Source: Epiperipatus broadwayi (Eukaryota > Onychophora > Udeonychophora > Euonychophora > Peripatidae). Taken from it: a stretch of 64,000 nucleotides of DNA. A model generated the notes under the pieces. The model made no database searches and was not told the DNA's origin. It saw only the letters and a list, made by a program, of their open reading frames with translations. Position numbers and translations under genes: made by a program. Positions within the stretch are counted from its first letter, which is position 1. Each line of letters opens with the position of its first letter. The stretch lies in the NCBI GenBank assembly GCA_028023455.1, contig JAQFVV010012396.1, positions 22,006,750 through 22,070,749 on the forward strand, given 5' to 3'. This document shows positions 24,111-34,495 of the stretch, piece by piece.

Positions 24111-26605
24111 TGAAACAGTAAGATTCGTATTCGAATCTTAAGTTTCACCTTTTTCTGTCGTCTCTTACTGACCGGTCTATCCCACCCAAATTTAAACTTT
24201 TGGTATCGAGTGGTGTGTGTAACAATATTAAAAATGTATAAATATATGTAGAATTCAACATAAACACGCACACATTTCGATCTCAAATTAAAGGCAATAA
24301 ATACGGATAAAGTAATATAATTTAGATTTCTTTAGCTAAATAAATCTTGTGTAATATTAATCATTTATTTTGAATTTATAAAGTTCGTATTTATTGCTTA
24401 GTTTAAATTTCATTAAATAATAATTCTAACAAAATCTGATGCAATAATTAATTAAAGTTAAAATAATTTTATTCTCTTTTGTCTTTGAAAATTTAAAAGC
24501 ATCGGTCAGTGATAGATAATAAATTAATTATAGGAAAATTCAAAAAAAATGTAATTAACGAATGTAAAAAAAAACAACAAAACAAACAATAGCACAGCAG
24601 ATTTCTTTCTAATTAAAACCAGCAAAAGCATTGATTATCCTGAGGGCAAGATAAAGAAAACCTAAAAATATCTCAACAGAAAAAATTAAAAGATCAAGAT
24701 AAAAAAAGGAGGCCATCTTGGACTTGCTGGAGACTTTCACTTGAATTTTAGCTTTGCTCTCGAGTGGAGAGTCTAAAATATCTTAAAATAAATTGATATT
24801 GCCAAGGTATGACCGAGTAAGCACCGAGATTATTCTCCATCGGGAGATGGCCCACCATATGCCGAACTTCACCTTGCCCATCGTAAAAACACCATAATGA
24901 TCTGCTGCATGAAATAAACAAGAAAGCCGCTGCTGTTAAAATCAATAAAAAAAACCAAAGACAAGAAAGAAAACTGCTAATCACGAACAATCTACTATTA
25001 AACAAATGGACAAAAACATCTTATAAAACAGGTACCTGTGTGTGTATTCCAAATTATAGAGTACTCTAGTAAATAAGCTATAGCTCATCTCTAACTATTT
25101 GTCTAACTTCTAAATGCTAAAATTGTAATTTTGTGAAACTAAAATTTGAGAATTAATGTAATCTGTAAATTTCTCGCATAATCTAGCTTACCTCCCTCTA
25201 TCCTTCTTAAGTGTGTATTTCTCAAATCTACACTTTATTTATAAGTATCATTGAAATATTACCTTCTCATAATTGTCTTAGTTTTAAAGCTAAATCCATA
25301 ATCGCTTGAACATTGAATGCATGTCAAATTGTCATTAATATTTGCTTTATAAATAACTTAAATTTCATATAAATCGAGATGCATTCAAAGAGTCAGTTAT
25401 TGTAATGCAGGGTCTATTACTTCGTAACGGCTGGCATGCTCGCTGTAATAAGTCCCCTTTTTAGATATTTTTTTTTATTATTAAATTTTAATGAATAATT
25501 ACGGAAATTTCATTTCTTTGAGAGTCACCAGTTTTCTTTCAGTCAATGTTGATAATGGGGGGCTGAGTTTGAAATGTAGTTAAATATTACCATAATCTTT
25601 TAGATCTTACACATGTGTTACGTTTTGAAGCCACAATGGCTCATTCCATGCTGTGAATACTCCAGATTCTATAGTGTTGAATTAACCCCAGTTGTCCTAC
25701 ACAAGTGGACATGATAATGTTTCCGTAGGGCTTGACGACCATCACGCAGCCAGCTGGCAAATTGTGACGCGGACTGCTTGTCCCTGGTTATGCTCATGTG
25801 ACACCTTACCTCTTCGGGTCGAGGCAGAGACCAACCCGAAGCCCTTATAAACTTATTCACAGCATTGCAGTTTCAGTGCTGCCATTTTATATCGCCCTTC
25901 TAAAGCGTACCACGTGTTCCTTTATTTAGTTTATCATTCTCTATATCACTCCGCCTCGGCATTATCTTTGTCGTCCACTCTCAAATAAATGTTCACCCTT
26001 AGTCGTAAAATAAATATTTTTATTAAATAAATGTATGTCCGCCACTACGGATAACACTTGCAATGCAAAGTATAAAGCCCCTACAGTACGCATTAGAAAA
26101 ACTCACTCGGGAACCTTAGGTAGCTAGATTACGCCTTCATATAAATGAATGCTCTTTATAAATAAATGTACTTTTATATATAGTAAAATTGCCAATTAGC
26201 TATTGAAACTCTGAATATAAAATATGACTAATAACATTACTAATGTTCTTTTATTAAATACGTAAAGAAATAATTTTAACTGTGCGTCTGTAGTCAAGTT
26301 TTCATTTATTCGATGCCCATTATATATATTTCCTCAATTATATATGTGAATTAATATTTGTTTGATTGTTGGCCAACTTGGAAACAATACCATGAATCTC
26401 GTGCATCTCCCTGACCACCGTGCCTAAAGAAGTGTTTACTTATGTCGCATCAGAGGCATTGTTCCGTAGATTGTAGTGTGGAACCGATAAACTATGTTCG
26501 AACTCGGTACCATGAGTGGCTTCGCTACTCGATGGTGCTGCTAATTCTGTGTGGTGGTCGAATTCTGCACTATGTTAATGAGATACACATGTTTTGACTG
26601 TTACA
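24111..26605 (+). repeat. 5' LTR
   Basis: 2495 bp, from TGAAACAG to CTGTTACA. The first 37 bp form a near-perfect hairpin: TGAAACAGTAAGATTCG pairs with CGAATCTTAAGTTTCA, leaving one bulge. Short open frames inside (around 24748 and 25669) also occur in the 3' LTR but show no recognisable domain or conservation pattern and are not called. Compared with the 3' LTR, differences are sparse in the AT-rich first part (about 7 in the first 300 bp) but dense in the CpG-rich part near 25560-25880 (about 24 in 300 bp), mostly transitions at CpG. Confidence 0.85.
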
Positions 26606-26627
26606 TAAATAAATATTTTTTAGCGTT

Positions 26628-26646
26628 TGGCACCAATAACATGAGG
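26628..26646 (+). promoter_or_regulatory. possible primer-binding site
   Basis: TGGCACCAATAACATGAGG begins 22 bp after the 5' LTR. A site beginning TGG would pair with the CCA tail of a tRNA primer. The distance is longer than usual and the matching tRNA was not identified, so the site is tentative. Confidence 0.3.
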
Positions 26647-27164
26647 CTTCGAGTATAAAACCCATAGATACCCTGAGCAAAAATAATGCAGATAAATTCC
26701 TTTAGTGTTCATTGCTGAGTTGGCTAATTGTTTTATATATATAAGAGTTTGTTTTGGATAAAAATAAAAATAACAAAAATAAATCGAGTGAAGTAATGTG
26801 GGTCGAGTGAGTGAAGGGACAGCAGGCGTAATAACAAATTTAGGGAAAGCAGGGATGTGTGTGTAATTTAAGAAGGAACGAAATACTCGGATCTAATGAA
26901 ATATCTTTTATATAGTAATAATAATAATCAGTAGCTAAATGAGACAGCAGAAGCTTATTATGTTTAACAATAAAATTTAGTTAAGGTAAAAATATATATG
27001 TCATAGACAGCAGTGGCTTATACACGTTACTAATAGTTTGTTATGATATATATGTTAAGTATATTAAAGGCAGCAAAGTAGAGTAGGAGAGGGCAATGAA
27101 AGAGTATTATAGGGCCAAGATACCGGTGGGGAATAGTTAAATGCTACTAGTGTAAAATAAATAA
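26647..27164 (+). other. leader of the LTR element
   Basis: Noncoding stretch between the possible primer-binding site and the gag start, rich in G and A. It would be the 5' untranslated leader and probably contains the packaging signal by position. No specific structure was identified. Confidence 0.4.
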
Positions 27165-28316
27165 ATGAATAGTAAGAAAATGGATAGGAAAATGGAAACA
27201 GAAAATACTGATACAGAGCAGCTAGATTTATCTGAGGCTTTGGAGTCGACACCCGAACGAAGGGAAGCTCCGCAACAATGCAGAGCATCAATGGACTATA
27301 ATTTCAGGTTCATGGAAGGGGTGCTCAGACGGAGTATGCAGGAGGTGAAGAAAATGTATGAGGAGGAAATGAGAAAAAGAAGCGATGAAGAATCAAAAAA
27401 GAGACAGGAAGAAGAAAAAAGAAGAGTCAGGGAATGTCAGAAATTTAAAGACACTATAGTGAGAGAGTTAGAAGTAATAAGGGAACAGTTGGGAATATCC
27501 AAAGTTAGTAAAAAGGTAGAAGAGGTTAAAGACAGGCAGAGTGAAATGAAGGTAGAGAGATCTGATGAACCTATGATAGAAGAGCAAACAGGTAGTGTCA
27601 TGAAGGTAAAAAAATATGATGAGCAGAGAGACCTCATTCCAACCGATGAAGGCCCACAAGAACCAGAAAAGGAAGTCAGCATTAAAGAAGAGGCGAAGAT
27701 GGACGTTGGACACCAAAGCTATTTAGCCTAGATGATCCACATCAAGATCTTTAGAGGGGAGATCGGAGAAAACCCGCAAGCCCACTTAGAGAGCTTGCAA
27801 AAGTTTTTCCAATTTCATAAAACAGGGCCAGACAAGCAGATAGCGATAGCTAGCTACCATCTACAGGGATATGCCAAGGACTGGTGGAATATGGTGAGAT
27901 GGAAGCTGAAAACAATCAGAAATTACAAAGATGTGTTAATGAAGCATTACTGGAGCAATGAGCATCAAAGCGGTATCTACAATACGCTCTGCCAGGAAAA
28001 ATATGGGACGATACCCCAAGACACACACACACAGTTTTTCCTCCGCCAAGCGAATCGGTTTAAATCCCTTACAACATTCGCCTTTTCAGATTCACACATC
28101 ATAGGGACCATCCAGCGTGGCATGCCGCTGGCCATCCAACAGTTGATGGCAGGCAGTCGTATAAAGGACATAGAAGAAATGAGTGAATTTCTCACTACAT
28201 TAGATTTTAGCCATTGGGCCAAAGAACCGCCGGATAGAAGACAAAAATTAGAAATCCCAAGGCCGCAGTCGTCAACGACGAGAGATATATATTATCCACC
28301 TGACTCGGGGTTATAA
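27165..28316 (+). CDS. Gag-like protein, interrupted by one in-frame TAG
   Basis: Two open segments of 188 and 194 codons lie in the same frame, separated only by a TAG at 27729-27731. Read as one unit it is about 382 residues. The first part is highly charged and probably coiled-coil, roughly residues 60-130 (KKMYEEEMRKRSDEESKKRQ). The second part has the layout of a Ty3/Gypsy-type Gag capsid region: an FRGE...ENPQAHLESL block near its start, then LQGYAKDWW about 30 residues on. There is no CCHC knuckle and no pol after the final TAA. The stop is either a mutation or a readthrough signal; the next codon is ATG, which would also allow restart. The family assignment rests on motif spacing. Confidence 0.65.
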
Positions 28317-28798
28317 CAATATTGGAGCATTTCGGATGGCCATTTCGTGTATAAAATTTAGTAAAACGAACTTGATAAATATTGGTTGAATGGAAATTAT
28401 ATTGGTCAAATAGGGCTTTATATAGAAATTTTGTTATGTATATTTAATTATTATTATTCTTTAAAATTTTTTTTATATATATTATGTTAATTAATATTAG
28501 TCTAGGAATTTTTTTTTATATATGAAATCGGTTTAACTAATAGTATTATAATGATTGCTAACCAGACACGGCCAAATTAGGTCATTTTAAAATTAAAGTT
28601 GAAATTCTAGATCCGGGTATATAAATTGTGCGTTACTTCATGTAATCTCTGCTTTCTATATTTATGTGTATCTGTAAAAAAAAAAAAAAAAAAAGAAAAA
28701 AATAATAATAATAAGAATAATAATTCTTTCGTGTTTAAATTATGTAATGTAAATTTTTTTCCCTTTCTTGCCTCCTTTGTTCTTCCTTAATTGTTCAT
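28317..28798 (+). other. noncoding tail of LTR element interior
   Basis: AT-rich, with a run of about 17-20 A residues and AAT repeats near 28677-28725. The pol region would be expected here or replaced at this point; nothing of it remains. Confidence 0.6.
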
Positions 28799-28814
28799 GG
28801 GAAGTACGGGGAAA
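28799..28814 (+). promoter_or_regulatory. polypurine tract
   Basis: GGGAAGTACGGGGAAA directly abuts the 3' LTR. Apart from TAC it is all purine, as expected for the plus-strand primer of an LTR retrotransposon. Confidence 0.6.
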
Positions 28815-31307
28815 TGAAACAGTAAGATTTGTATTCGAATCTTAAGTTTCACTTTTTTCTGTCATCTCTTACTGACCGGTCTATCCCATCCAAATTTAAA
28901 CTTTTGGTTTCGAGTGGTGTGTGTAACAATATTAAAAATGTATAAATATATGTAGAATTCAACATAAACACGCACACATTTCGATCTCAAATTAAAGGCA
29001 ATAAATACGGATAAAGTAATATAATTTAGATTTCTTTAGCTAAATAAATCTTATGTAATATTAATCATTTATTTTGAATTTATAAAGTTCATATTTATTG
29101 CTTAGTTTAAATTTCATTAAATAATAATTCTAACAAAATCTGATGCAATAATTAATTAAAGTTAAAATAATTTTATTCCCTTTTGTCTTTGAAAATTTAA
29201 AAGCATCGGTCAGTGATAGATAATAAATTAATTATAGGAAAATTCAAAAAAAATGTAATTAACGAATGTAAAAAAAAACAACAAAACAAACAATAGCACA
29301 GCAGATTTCTTTCTAATTAAAACCAGCAAAAGCATTGATTATCCTGAGGGCAAGATAAAGAAAACCTAAAAATATCTCAACAGAAAAAATTAAACGATCA
29401 AGATAAAAAAAAGGAGGCCATCTTGGACTTGCTGGAGACTTTCACTTGAATTTTAGCTTTGCTCTCGAGTGGAGAGTCTAAAATATCTTAAAATAAATTG
29501 ATATTGCCAAGGTATGACCGAGTAAGCACCAAGATTATTCTCCATCGGGAGATGGCCCACCATATGCCAAACTTCACCTTGCCCATCGTAAAAACACCAT
29601 AATGATCTGCTGCATAAAATAAACAAGAAAGCCACTGCTGTTAAAATCAATAAAAAAAACCAAAGACAAGAAAGAAAACTGCTAATCACGAACAATCTAC
29701 TATTAAACAAATGGACGAAAACAACTTATAAAACAGGTACCTGTGTGTGTATTCCAAATTATAGAGTACTCTAGTAAATAAGCTATAGCTCATCTCTTAC
29801 TATTTGTCTAACTTCTAAATACTAAAATTGTAATTTTGTGAAACTAAAATTTGAGAATTAATGTAATCTGTAAATTTCTCGCATAATCTAGCTTACCTCC
29901 CTCTATCCTTCTTAGGTGTGTATTTCTCAAATCTACACTTTATTTATAAGTATCATTGAAATATTACCTTCTCATAATTGTCTTAGTTTTAAAGCTAAAT
30001 CCATAATCGCTTGAACATTGAATGCGTGTTGAATTGTCATTAATATTTGCTTTATAAATAACTTAAATTACATATAAATCGAGACGCATTCAAAGAGTCA
30101 GTTATTGTGATGCAGGGTCTATTACTTCGTAACGGCTGGCATGCTCACTGTAATACGTCCCCTTTTTAGATATTTTTTTATTATTAAATTTTAATGAATA
30201 ATTACGGAAATTTCATTTCTTTGAGAGTCACCTGTTTTCTTTCAGTCAACGTTGATAATGGGGGGCCGAGTTTGAAATCTAGTTAAATATTACCAAAATC
30301 TTTTAGATATTATACATGTGTTATGTTTTGAAGCCACGATGGCTCATTCCACGCCGTGAATACTCCGGATTCTATAGGGTTGAATTAACCCCAGTCGTCC
30401 TACACAAGTGGACATGATAATGTTCCCGTAGGGCTTGACAACCGTCACACAGCCAGCTGGCAAATTGCGACATGGACCGCTTGTCCCTGGTTATGCTCAT
30501 GTGACACTTTACCTCTTTGGGTCGAGCCAGAGACCAACCTGAAGCCCTTATAAACTTATTCACGGCATTGCAGTTTCAGTGCTGCCATTTTATATCGCCC
30601 TTCTAAAGCGTATCACGTGTTCCTTTATTTAGTTTATCATTCTGTATATCACTCCGCCTCGGCATTGTCTTCGTCATCCACTCTCAAATAAATGTTCACC
30701 CTTAGTCATAAAATAAATATTTTTATTAAATAAATGTACGTCCGCCACCATGGATGACTCTTGCAATGCAAAGTATAAAGCCCCTACAGTACGCATTAGA
30801 AATACTCACTCGGGAACCTTAGGTAGCTAGATTACGCCTTCATATAAATGAATGCTCTTTATAAATAAATGTACTTTTATATATAGTAAAATTGCCAATT
30901 AGCTATTGAAACTCTGAATATAAAATATGACTAATAACATTACTAATGTTCTTTTATTAAATACGTAAAGAAATAATTTTAACTGTGCGTCTGTAGTCAA
31001 GTTTTCATTTATTCGATGCCCATTATATATATTTCCTCGATTATATATGTGAATTAATATTCGTTTGATTGTTGGCCAACTCGGAAACAATACCATGAAT
31101 CTCATGCATCTCCCTGACCACCGTGCCTAAAGAAGTGTTTACTTATGTCACATCAGAGGCATTGTTCCGTAGATTGTAGTGTGGAACCGATAAACTATGT
31201 TCGAACTCGGTACCATGAGTGGCTTCGCTACTCGATGGTGCTGCTGTTCTGTGTGGTGGTCGAATTCTGCACTATGTTAACGAGATACACGTGTTTTGAC
31301 TGTTACA
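28815..31307 (+). repeat. 3' LTR
   Basis: 2493 bp, with the same ends and order as the 5' LTR. The terminal hairpin has one extra mismatch (TTTG for TTCG). Immediately after the final CA the TA tract resumes. Confidence 0.85.
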
Positions 31308-32754
31308 ATATATATATATTTGATATTTATGAATAAATGAGAAGAAATGCAAAAAAAGTAAAGGAGAAGATATAAGAATAATAAACTTCTATATAGAAAC
31401 TTATTATGGCTTTCATATTTTTTAAGCTGAATTGATCATTGTATATTTCCAATACAGACTAATAAATATTGTTATGAATTATGTAATATAGATTTGATAA
31501 AATACTGCATTGATAAAAATATACTTTCAAAAAAAAGATTTTTTAAATATTGTATCACATATAACAATATATTAAAACAGATACAAATCAAGTTATATTT
31601 CAAAATAATTCTAATGTGAAGAAAAAATTATAAAATTTTGGTGATTGCTAAAATAAATTCTCACTTAAAATAAATTTGAAAAAAAAAAGTGTTTTGAATA
31701 GTGTAGAGCAGAATATATATATTGAAACAGTCAGTTCTGTCAATCCAACTGTTTCACCTACTATATACTATAGTAGTATTTCTATCTATATAACTATCAC
31801 CAAATTCTCGTATATAAGGTTAATATTGTATTAAAATCAGGCTAAATTTAAACCTAAAGGTATTAGTCATGTATGTGTGTGTATATATTAGCCTACAGTA
31901 TAAAAAAGTGTATCTGTATATGTAAAAACCCATATATATGTGCACATATATTTCTAATAGTAAATAAATGAAAATTGTGTTGTATGTATAACAAGAGACT
32001 ACATATAGAAAGAATAATGTTAACAGATTTGAAACATTATAAATTTCTTTATTTAGAATAGTTATTCTAAAAGTAATATTTGAAAGTATTTTATAATTCT
32101 GCATATATCACTAAATTAATTGATAGGGTTACATATATAACCAGATGTTTTCCATCTGTAGATTTGTTTTCTAAAAAGATGATGTCATAAAACTTAATCT
32201 TATTTTGACCTAATTACAAAATTAAAAGTAACAATCGATTGTAGAATAAGATATGAATAAATTATCCTGGGTGAACAGCTGAATATACAGCTGTAAGAAA
32301 TAAAAAACAGCGGAATTCCATGATTCTTAGACTACAGCAAAAAACTTAGCAAAACAGATCTAAAAACTTACTATGACAGTGGAGAGGGGGGTAAGCTGAT
32401 AATATAAGCCTCTGCAGCCATTTTAAATTCATTTGGACATTATTTCAAGTCAATTCATTGATAACTTGTGTTTTAAATTGGTAATAATAATGAATTCTGA
32501 GTAAAAGGCATTTTCTTGCCTTCCTGACCCGGTAAGTCTACCATACGGAGAGCAGTAAAAGGAGAGCTGTAAGAAGAAGATGCTTGTAACAGACTTTCAA
32601 TGTGAAACTAGTGCCAGCAGAAAAAAGAGCCAGTAAAAATCTTTTTCTACTTAAAATTAATAATTCAACTAAAATGCGATAATTCCTAAAGCTAGATAAA
32701 TCTAAACTCTATGGCCATTTGTTTTCATTATTTTAATCTTAAAAATCTTGCCTG
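31308..32754. other. AT-rich noncoding stretch with one LTR-end-like hairpin
   Basis: Mostly featureless. At 31723-31756 a TA tract switches to TGAAACAGT, which pairs after 16 bases with ACTGTTTCA. This mimics the LTR tip but no LTR follows. It may be a remnant of an aborted or deleted insertion. Confidence 0.45.
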
Positions 32755-32815
32755 ATTTGATATCTGATTTGATATTTGATTTGATAACTGATTTTATTTA
32801 CTGATTTATTTGTTA
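32755..32815. repeat. short degenerate minisatellite
   Basis: Repeated GATTTGATA/GATTTGATAT-type units, four to five in a row with substitutions. Confidence 0.55.
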
Positions 32816-33746
32816 GTTTGCCTATTTCTCTCTGATTCATTTAGTTTCAACGTATTTACCCTATTCTGAGTTATTAAAAGCTATTTAGTTTTAACTTGCT
32901 TAAATCGATTGATTGATTTTAAATTATTTTTCATAACTTTTGTTATGTATAATTTTAAATGTTTCATTCTAAAATGATAGTTAATGTTCTGAATTATTTT
33001 ACATATTTTAACTTAATGATATTTGCTTTTGGGTATTTTAACATAATGATAATATTGCCTTTATTAATTCTCGTACACAACTTAAATCTGTGTTGAACTG
33101 AGTCAATCAGATCTAAATTAAGTATGTTTCCATTTCCTTTGTAAACTAAGCTAAAACAAAACCAAACTTTAGACTTCACTTGCATGAAATCTCCTCTTTA
33201 AATGTACATTTCTTTTAGTTAAATCTATGCCAAATTTTATTATTTTTCAATTATGTATTCATTTATGCTATATTTGTTCAAAGCGAGGTTTTACTCTTAG
33301 TTAAATGCTTAGCGAGGAGCCATTAAATCTCCTCATACATATATGTAATATTGCGTGTATATTAGCACACAAAAGAAACATCGTTTTGAAAGGGATAAAA
33401 TGTCATATTTAAGAGAAAATTAAAAGCGTACAGCTACTTCAAGATAGATTTGCTTTAGAGATAATATTTAACTAACGTTTAGCCGGAGTGATTGAAATAC
33501 AGCATAAAGCTATAACTTTATATTGTAATTCTCCATAATATGCTGTACTTCTCCCTAGAGTTATAAATTCCTATATAGATAGCTTTAAAAATTAGATTCA
33601 TAAGCTTTCCTTAATAGCATAATTATAGATGCTATGTAATGAACTGATATACGGTAGTTTCATGAAGGAAACTATTGTTTAGCATCCTAATTTCTATTAT
33701 ATAATAATATAATTGGTGGTGCGAATGTGTCTTTAAGAAATGCTAT

Positions 33747-33750
<4 letters not shown>
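32816..33750. other. AT-rich noncoding stretch
   Basis: No gene or element boundary seen. Confidence 0.4.

Positions 33751-33780
<30 letters not shown>
33751..33780. repeat. (TA)n microsatellite
   Basis: Fifteen uninterrupted TA units, followed by TTTGTTGCTG rather than an LTR-like tip. Confidence 0.9.
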
Positions 33781-33787
<7 letters not shown>

Positions 33788-34385
33788 CTGTGTATATTTC
33801 TTTAGTGGTAGTATGTGTAAGAGCTACACCATTACTCTCTTAGTTCAGACAACTACCTCTTCCAAAATGGTGGTTGGTTATTTCACCACATTCTGCATCC
33901 TCAGAAATGGAGCATGAGACTCCCATAGTTTAATTAGTTGTTCAATCACCGGACTAAAAAGGTCTCTTATTTCCACAGCAATGAGTACGGTAAAAAGGGA
34001 ACCGTTACGTGGTATAAATCCCCTGAAAAAGCACATTTAAAATGCAGGGACACAGACTTTATATTTTCTAATATGCATTGGTATCTGAAGTCTGACTGCC
34101 ATGCATCAGTTCATCCCACCATAATAATTGTATTTTTCAGCTTTGATCTGAATTTGAATCTAATTTCATGGGCATATAAGATACATAGAGAATATTAAGT
34201 ATAGGTGCTTAATAAAATGTGATATTCTTTATAAATGATTATAATCATTTCTGCTAGCTCTAAAGTGGATCTAAATCCTGTTGTATAGCATAAACTAGGC
34301 ATATATAGTCATGAGTAAATTAAACTCAATCTGTAAAGTAATATTAAAGCTCATGAAACTGTAACTTAAACATATAATTTCATCA
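33781..34385. other. noncoding, mixed composition
   Basis: More mixed sequence than its surroundings, including an 86-codon open frame starting at 33938 (GKKGTVTWYKSPEKAHLK in its first half). No homology was recognised and no splice or promoter context supports it. It could be a relic of an old element or a lone exon. Confidence 0.3.
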
Positions 34386-34484
34386 TCACCTGTGAGTGAT
34401 ATATATCTATGACACTTAAAGTAAATTTAACTAATTTGTAACCGGAATAATTAATGTCACCTGCAAGTGATTTAAATTGTTATA
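34386..34484. repeat. repeat with TCACCTGYRAGTGA motif, copy 1
   Basis: Contains TCACCTGTGAGTGA (from 34390) and TCACCTGCAAGTGA (from 34460), 70 bp apart. About 75 bp up to the second motif align with 39165-39235, including TAACTAAT.TGTAACC. It ends in the TA tract into which the solo LTR at 34496 is inserted. Confidence 0.6.
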
Positions 34485-34495
34485 TATATATATAT

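Larger units (their letters stand above)
24111..31307 (+). mobile_element. non-autonomous LTR retrotransposon with 2.5-kb LTRs
   Basis: Two direct repeats of 2495 and 2493 bp enclose a 2209-bp interior. Both LTRs run from TGAAACAG to CTGTTACA. The element lies inside a TA tract: GTATATATAT precedes it and ATATATATAT follows, so the target duplication is a TA stretch of uncertain length. The interior encodes only a Gag-like product; no protease, RT, RNase H or integrase frame exists, so pol functions must come from another element. LTRs longer than the interior and the lack of pol fit a LARD-like derivative of a Ty3/Gypsy-type parent, a class inferred from the Gag only. Confidence 0.85.

Noticed and set aside
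24748-25005. Open frame in the 5' LTR with an equivalent in the 3' LTR (29453)
   Set aside because: It is duplicated only because the LTRs are duplicates; composition and lack of any domain suggest a chance frame. The frames at 25669/30372 are rejected for the same reason.
31723-31756. TGAAACAG tip after a TA tract as the start of another LTR
   Set aside because: It folds back within 34 bp and no LTR-like sequence or matching 3' end follows, so only a remnant hairpin is noted.
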